In this document: in pieces, positions 10,480-14,918 of the stretch | Layout of the letters: the number at the start of each line of letters is the position of its first letter | How positions within the stretch are numbered: the stretch's first letter is position 1 | Source: Zasmidium citrigriseum | Lineage: Eukaryota > Ascomycota > Dothideomycetes > Mycosphaerellales > Mycosphaerellaceae | DNA length: 14,918 nt | Direction of reading: 5' to 3' | NCBI GenBank assembly: GCA_002786025.1 | Contig: NHNW01000126.1 | Span: 1 to 14,918 of the forward strand | Translations under genes and position numbers: made by a program | Notes under the pieces: generated by a model | What the model was told of the DNA's origin: nothing | The model's database searches: none | The model's input: the letters and a program-made list of their open reading frames with translations, nothing else

Positions 10480-11060
10480 CTAGTAGATTACTTAATACTA
10501 CTATATATAATATAGCTATACGGGCCGCGTAAAGACTATTAACTATATTTAACGAGACTTCCTCTAGTCTAGACTATCCTATATAGCTCGATAGGCTATA
10601 CGTAACTATTATAATTGCCTATCTAATAAGCTATCTACCGATCTAAAAGTAGGCCTCCTCTAATCTCTACCTCTACCGTTTAAGGTATAGGACGATATTA
10701 CTATAGACTTCGTAGTCTCTTTACCTAGGTCTAAATCTAGCCTTAATAGCTATAAGTATACGAATATGCTTACTATTACCGATCGACTTAGAAAGGGAGT
10801 TAAAGCTATTAGCGTTCTATCTATAGAGGCTAAATATATTACTTACGTTATAGTAGATCGCTACTACCGTTACTATAGTATTCCCTTTTATATTGTAAGT
10901 AATAGGGGTATATAGTAGATCTCTGCCTTCTAGCGTTAGTTCTACTAGCTACTCTAGATTAACTACTGTTTATCTACCGCTTTTTACCCCTAGATAGATA
11001 GCTAGGCTAAGAACTCTAATAAGGATATAGAGCGTTTCCTACGTGCCTTTATTTCCTATA
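10480..11060 (+). other. Integrase zinc-binding and DD35E core relic
   Basis: The HHCC region precedes the core. Its last Cys is still TGC (10616-10618) and the first Cys of that pair is now Tyr. In the core, the first Asp is intact (10706-10708). The second is Asn at 10901-10903 (GAT after T became AAT). The Glu is Lys at 11009-11011 (GAG after T became AAG). The distance from second to third residue is 36 codons, which is exactly D-x35-E. Around the Glu site the family pattern (x)-Asn-Ser-Asn-Lys-Asp-Ile-Glu-Arg-Phe-Leu-Arg is clear. Confidence 0.9.
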
Positions 11061-11608
11061 CCTAAGACGACTAGATAGACTAGCTACCCTTATTCTAGGT
11101 TATATATAACAATAATATCTACGAGTCTACTAGCGTATTACTAGCCTTCGCTAAAATAGCTTAGAACCTACGAACCTTAGTTTCTATACTACCTTCGTAA
11201 CTTTATACTATACCTTATACATAAAAGCTTTCTACTACGGCTATAGACAAATTCGTAGCCTATATAAGGGATATCTAGACTTTCTTAAGAGAATAGGTTT
11301 TACTAGCTTAGTAGACGTAAGCCGACTACGTAAATACTAGTCGCGCTATACTACTCTACTATAAGGTAGGCGATTAGGTCTATATTAATACACGTAACTA
11401 GGCTACTTCGCGCCTATCTAAGAAGCTTAATATTAAATAGTACGGACTAGTAGCTATTACTAATATCCTCTATAGAGGTAAGGCGTTTAAACTTAACCTT
11501 AACTCTACTACTATCGCTATCTATAATATATTTAGCCTCGACCTACTTAAACCTTATCTACCTAACGTTAACGTTAGCGCTCGCTCTCCTCCGATCTATA
11601 TTATATAA

Positions 11609-11780
11609 GCTAATCGTATAGAAGATTATTACGAGATCGATACTATACTTAACTTACGTTAGCGAGGAAGAGGTATATAATTCTTAGTTTAGTAGAAAGG
11701 ATACTTAGATAGTAAGGCTACGTAGGAGCCTACTACTATAGTCGTTACTAATATACCCGCTACTATCGCTAATTTCTATT
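11609..11780 (+). other. Chromodomain relic at the integrase C-terminus
   Basis: The frame reads Glu-Asp-(Tyr for His)-Tyr-Glu-Ile-Asp-x-Ile-Leu, then an Arg-Gly-Arg-Gly turn, then Phe-Leu-Val-(stop)-(stop)-Lys-Gly-Tyr, then Ala-Thr-(stop)-Glu-Pro. With the stops read as Gln and Trp this is the standard chromodomain pattern (...FLVxWKGY...ATWEP). Chromodomains on Ty3/gypsy integrases bind histone marks and steer insertion into heterochromatin, which agrees with the nested setting here. Confidence 0.8.
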
Positions 11781-12174
11781 ACGACTACCCGTAGAAGCCT
11801 ATACTAGCGAACTTCTAGCCTCTAGTAGACTAGATAGCCTACGAGCTAGTCTCGACTAAGCTGTCTATACTAACTACGTTAGTAGCTACTATTTAATACT
11901 ATACTACTAACTAATAGTCTACTACGTAGAACTACGAACTTAGCTCGGTCCCTAACGCTCTTAGCGCTAGATCTATTAGTAGTAATAGAGTAGACGTCGC
12001 TATAGCCGCTAGTACTAGCTACGCTACCTACCTACTAGGATAGTAGGATCTGTCGCTCGTACTAACGAAGTTTAACGTAGACGGAGATAACGTTAAAGGA
12101 GATATCGCTTTCGCTCGCGTAATATTAGTAGCTTAAGGGTATAGATATCGACTTTAGAGGACTAAGTCGGTTTT

Positions 12175-12185
12175 AAAGGGGGGGG
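12175..12185 (+). other. Polypurine tract
   Basis: AAA followed by eight G residues, then TAG, ends directly before the 3' LTR at 12189. It is the expected primer site for plus-strand DNA synthesis. G runs contain no CpA or TpG and so escape RIP, which explains why it is so well preserved. Confidence 0.85.
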
Positions 12186-12188
12186 TAG

Positions 12189-12363
12189 TATTATAGGCTA
12201 ACGTTAACGCCCGAGTTACGCGTAGTTACGTAACTCTAGCTCGGCCTACTAACGCCTAGCTTAGTAGGCCTATAACTACTCTACTTTCCTCGCCCTCCTC
12301 TTCTAAATAGCTTATCGAATATTAAACTATTTACGCCTAACCCTATTATATAGTCCCCTTATA
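12189..12363 (+). repeat. 3' LTR (175 bp)
   Basis: It begins TATTATAGGC and ends CCCCTTATA, with the same length and ends as the 5' LTR. It contains no CA or TG at all, against one TG in the 5' copy. Differences from the 5' copy lie at 12196, 12223-12224, 12242-12243, 12247-12248, 12282-12283, 12306, 12314 and 12337, all transitions. It is followed at once by the right target duplication. Confidence 0.95.
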
Positions 12364-12368
12364 AGAAG
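12364..12368. repeat. Target-site duplication AGAAG, right copy
   Basis: Identical to 5550-5554 on the other side of the element. The sequence contains neither CA nor TG, which is why both copies could stay identical under RIP. Confidence 0.9.
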
Positions 12369-12560
12369 TTATATAATAACTAGTCTAGACTAGGCGATTA
12401 TATAACTCTAACCTACGAGTACTACTTCGATATATATAATAATTGTCTCGAGTAGTACTAGGTATACTAATAAATAGCCTAGTATCCTTTCTATAGAACG
12501 CCCTTATTAAAGGAATATAAGAGACGTATCCCTACTAGTAGGCGTCCTATACTAAGAGGA
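12369..12560 (+). pseudogene. Possible continuation of the interrupted frame (3' part)
   Basis: Dropping the element and one copy of AGAAG, the frame that ends at 5554 continues at 12369 in phase and reads as a mixed, protein-like sequence to about 12560. After that the better codon pattern moves to another frame. No family is recognised. Together with 4142-5554 it would be one relic of more than 500 codons. The evidence is codon pattern only. Confidence 0.22.
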
Positions 12561-13100
12561 AGTATATCGACTCCTACGCCTCCCTAGTACTCGATAGTAA
12601 TAGCTTTTACCTTAGCGGCTCTATTGTTACTAAGCTATAGGCGCGGATAGATCCTAACTATAGGGCTAGATCTCTAGTACTCTTAATAGGACTTACCTTT
12701 AGCGACTAGGCCTTAGGCGACTTCGCTATTATCTACTACTACTACCTAGGCGCTAGATTTAATTACTTATCTAAGTACTACTACTAGCTTTAGTACTCCT
12801 ACTTATAGGTCCTAGTAACTACGCTAGTTTTCTAAGAATTAGACCTTAACGACTTCGCCTCTAGCCGCTTCGTCTTCCTCTTAGGCTATAGCTAAGCCTC
12901 GATAATCTATAGAATTAGCCCGTTTTTAACCCTTAACTCCTACCTAGTAACTAATCTAGCTACGCTTCGAGCCTATATAATTACTATCTCTAGCTATATC
13001 TAGTACGTAAGACTCGTATTTAATAAGCGAAGACCTACTTATAAAGGCGTTAGGAGACGAGACTATATATAATATACTCCTCTTAATAAACGCTCTTTAC
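12524..13100. pseudogene. Codon-patterned relic, strand undecided
   Basis: In the plus frame with codons starting at 12524, third positions are markedly C or T (for example 12836-12895), as in ascomycete genes. Read on plus it is hydrophobic with several membrane-like runs (about 12680-13010). Read on minus in the same register it has more Glu, Arg, Gln and Val and looks like a soluble protein. A purine-any-pyrimidine pattern looks the same from both strands, so I cannot choose. The family is unknown. Confidence 0.25.
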
Positions 13101-13888
13101 CTACTAGAGAGTATAAATCGTAGATAGTAACGAGAGTAGCGCGCGTTTAACGATCCTAGGTATATAGAGTAGGTTCTTACTTAGAGGCGAGCTAAGAGAG
13201 GTAGAGGCGGATAGTTAAGGGCTACTAGTATAAATAGTTATCCCTATACTAGGCTAAATACTAAAGTATCCTTATTAGTACCTTCGTCTTTAGAGATAGT
13301 AGTAGTTAATTAAGAGAACTTAGTAGAGTTAGCTCTAGATTTACGAGCTTAGTAGCCCTCTTAGGTAGAGGGTAATAATACTACCCTCGCTCTAAATATT
13401 CTATCTTAGGAGAGTATATAGCTTCGCGGTAGTAAGGTACTTAGGAGTAAGCGTTAATAGAGTAGGTAGAGAGTCTCGTATAGGAATAATTTCTAGTAGT
13501 TAGCGTTTTAGTAAATCGTTATTATATATACTTATTTATATCTATATTAATAAAATCTAGTTCCTACTTAAAGCGTATTATTAATAGATAGTAGCTTATA
13601 CTACTCTAAGTAAGTATTCTAACGTTAAAGTTCCCTAGAATAGTAATATATACTACTATAAGAAAGTATACTAATATTAACGTTCGTACTAAAACGTATT
13701 ATTAATTAAAGGGACCTATAGACCTAATTATAGTCGTTTATTTACCTCTATAAAGATTTGCTTTACTCGATTATATAGCTATCCTTCCTCGCTATCTTAG
13801 CCTTTTAGAAACTCTTATAGTATACCTCTATTTATCTCGAATATATTTAACCTCTCCCTTAATACATAATATACCTATATATAGAGCT
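13101..13888. other. RIP-saturated relic DNA, no assignable gene
   Basis: No gene, RNA or motif is recognised. Two sites of the CA/TG type survive (TG 13759-13760, CA 13865-13866). A small perfect inverted repeat lies at 13368-13388 (GAGGGTA and TACCCTC around a 7-base loop). A 14-bp direct repeat (CTCTTATAGTATAC) occurs at 13812-13825 and again at 13947-13960. Confidence 0.45.
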
Positions 13889-14046
13889 ATATAGCTAAGC
13901 CGTTTCGACTAGGCTCTATACTATAAAAACTAGTTAGAAACCTAAGCTCTTATAGTATACTCTTATAGACTTATAGAGTATCGTTAGGTAGGTATAAATT
14001 AAAGTCTATACTATATTAGCTAGTAGACGAAACGGCTTAGATATAT
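13889..14046. repeat. Inverted repeat pair around a 120-bp spacer
   Basis: CTAAGCCGTTTCG at 13895-13907 is the exact reverse complement of 14028-14040. With a few mismatches the match extends several bases on each side. The mismatches next to the perfect core include transversions, which RIP does not make, so the arms differed before RIP. The right arm overlaps or abuts the 3' end of the transposase relic. It could be a foldback or miniature element, or a partial inverted copy of the transposase tail. Confidence 0.55.
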
Positions 14047-14056
14047 ACGTACTAAA

Positions 14057-14917
14057 CGGTTCTATCTTAGCTCGTATTTACTAGAATACTAGACTCTCTA
14101 GATTAACTAGATTACTATAGTTAGGAATATCTTTATCCTAGTAGTAGAGGCCTTCGGGGTAGCTATAGATATACGTTTTAGCTAGTAGATTATATCGAGT
14201 ATTATAATAATTCTAAGCCTCTACGAACGATTTTACTACGTAGCGTAGAATAGGTATATAAATCGCGAGGAAGGTAACGCGGTTAGCTCGCTAGAACGAA
14301 TCGTATCTACTATTATCTAGTATATAGGCGAATATATCTCTCTATTAATTTAGTACTATCTTCGCGAGCTCGCTATTCTAGTATTCTATAGTATTATTCC
14401 TCTTACTCGTTATATATATAAAATAGTCGTAAAAGTTAAGTAGTCTCTCTTTAAAGTCCTCGCGGAGTTCGTAGTAAGCGTCTACTATTATTAGGGTCTC
14501 GACGCTATAATCTAATTAAAGGTATCTTAGCTAGTACTCTAAATAAGCGATTATAGTCTAATATTAGTTTAACGTTAATAACTAGGTCTTCGCGATATTA
14601 CCTATATAGGCCTAGATAATTAATCTTATATAGATATTAATATAGACGTATATCTAGAATCCGAAGAGTTCTCCCTTATAGTATATATCTATAGACTAGA
14701 TCTCGTTCTTTCTATAGGCTCGAGGATAATAAGAATAAGAGCGTTCGCGAGGCTAGAGGAGATAATAACGGATAAACGAAGTTATATAGATACTTCGCGC
14801 GATATAGTAGATATAATATCTAAAGTAAGATTAGTAGGTTATCTTCTATAGAGTATAAGCGTTAGACTTATATCCTAATATATCCGTATCTTATCTAAAT
14901 AAATTTCGTAATTCCCT
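14057..14917 (-). pseudogene. DDE integrase-core transposase relic, 5' end outside the window
   Basis: The minus frame stays in phase from the window edge to about 14057. It shows the order typical of the integrase-core proteins found in many fungal genomes. There is a basic N-terminal part ending Lys-Asn-Glu-Ile-(Trp)-Ser-Ile-Asp, with the first Asp at 14687-14689, then Phe-Gly-Phe-x-Ile-Tyr and an Ala-Tyr-Ile-Gly strand. The Asp of x-Val-Glu-Thr-Leu follows at 14510-14512, then Asn-Thr-Ile-Glu-Tyr-(Trp) with Glu at 14384-14386, and a late Phe-Val-Glu-Ala-(Trp)-Asn motif near 14240. The acidic residues are 59 and 42 codons apart and all intact. About nine or more TAA/TAG stops replace Gln or Trp. 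The exact C-terminal end is unclear and may reach about 14000. It was probably a cut-and-paste element gene. Family assignment rests on motif memory. Confidence 0.65.
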
Positions 14918-14918
14918 A

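Larger units (their letters stand above)
7883..12136 (+). pseudogene. Pol relic: protease, RT, RNase H, integrase, chromodomain
   Basis: One frame (codons starting at 7883) runs to a TAA at 12134-12136 without an indel, about 1,418 codons. All in-frame stops are TAA or TAG at sites expected to be Gln or Trp. Domains in order: a protease relic (8066-8095), RT (about 8768-9500), RNase H (about 9701-10080), integrase zinc domain (about 10480-10640) and core (10690-11060), and a chromodomain (about 11609-11780). It is the -1 frame relative to gag, as is common in LTR elements. It cannot be translated: the stops are many, and catalytic residues are altered in protease, RT, RNase H and integrase. 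The C-terminal end is uncertain, since the TAA could itself be a converted CAA. Confidence 0.9.
5555..12363 (+). mobile_element. Complete Ty3/gypsy (chromovirus-type) LTR retrotransposon, RIP-inactivated
   Basis: The element is 6,809 bp long, bounded by 175-bp LTRs and a 5-bp target duplication. Order on the plus strand: 5' LTR, leader with short tandem repeats, gag, a candidate -1 frameshift site, pol (protease, reverse transcriptase, RNase H, integrase, chromodomain), polypurine tract, 3' LTR. This order, with integrase after RNase H, identifies Ty3/gypsy (Metaviridae), and the C-terminal chromodomain points to the chromovirus branch. No indel was found along pol. The damage I see is substitution of the CpA to TpA and TpG to TpA kind. 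It holds about 26 of the roughly 35 surviving CA/TG sites of the window, so it seems less heavily mutated than its flanks. Confidence 0.95.

Noticed and set aside
13368..13388. Inverted repeat GAGGGTA/TACCCTC as a functional element
   Set aside because: Short, isolated, with no flanking duplication or adjacent gene. It is recorded within the surrounding stretch only.
1..14918. Many long frames if TAA and TAG are read through, on both strands
   Set aside because: With CA and TG gone, all frames draw on a reduced codon set. A surviving purine-any-pyrimidine pattern also looks coding from either strand. Only frames with recognisable domain order (gag-pol and the minus-strand transposase) were called with confidence.
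1..14918. An alternative genetic code in which TAG and TAA encode Gln or Trp
   Set aside because: In-frame stops sit at Gln and Trp positions, but catalytic Asp and Glu, zinc-ligand Cys and His, and start codons are also changed by the same CpA/TpG rule. A mutational process explains all of these. A recoded genome would explain only the stops.

Overview
This window reads as transposon graveyard from the AT-rich, repeat-bearing compartment of a filamentous ascomycete (Pezizomycotina). The main evidence is composition: the dinucleotides CA and TG are almost absent on both strands. I count about 35 by eye in 14.9 kb, where an unbiased sequence would hold well over a thousand. TA is everywhere, while CG stays common. 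That is the signature of repeat-induced point mutation (RIP, CpA to TpA on either strand) driven close to completion. Only two ATG triplets survive on the plus strand and two on the minus strand, and no TGA exists, so nothing here can encode a normal protein.

The centre (5555-12363) is a structurally complete Ty3/gypsy (Metaviridae) LTR retrotransposon on the plus strand. It has two 175-bp LTRs, a 5-bp target duplication (AGAAG), a purine tract, a gag frame with a zinc-knuckle relic, a possible GGGAAAA slippery site for a -1 shift, and a pol frame with protease, reverse transcriptase, RNase H, DD35E integrase and C-terminal chromodomain. The pol frame holds for about 4.2 kb with no indel. Its many stops are explained by CAA, CAG and TGG codons turned into TAA or TAG. 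The same chemistry turned catalytic Asp and Glu codons into Asn and Lys.

The element sits inside older repeat material (1-5554 and 12369-14918) that keeps even fewer CA/TG sites, as expected if the host sequence went through more RIP cycles. At the right edge (about 14057-14917, minus strand) lies part of a second mobile-element gene, a fungal DDE integrase-core transposase with all three acidic residues still readable. The other flanking stretches keep codon-like patterning in places, but strand and family cannot be settled by reading. They are listed as low-confidence candidates.

The most informative aspects are the completeness of the mutation spectrum, the CG/TA doublets seen when the two LTRs are compared, the CAA bias of the surviving sites, and the nesting order. 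I found no tRNA, rRNA, CRISPR array or intact gene.
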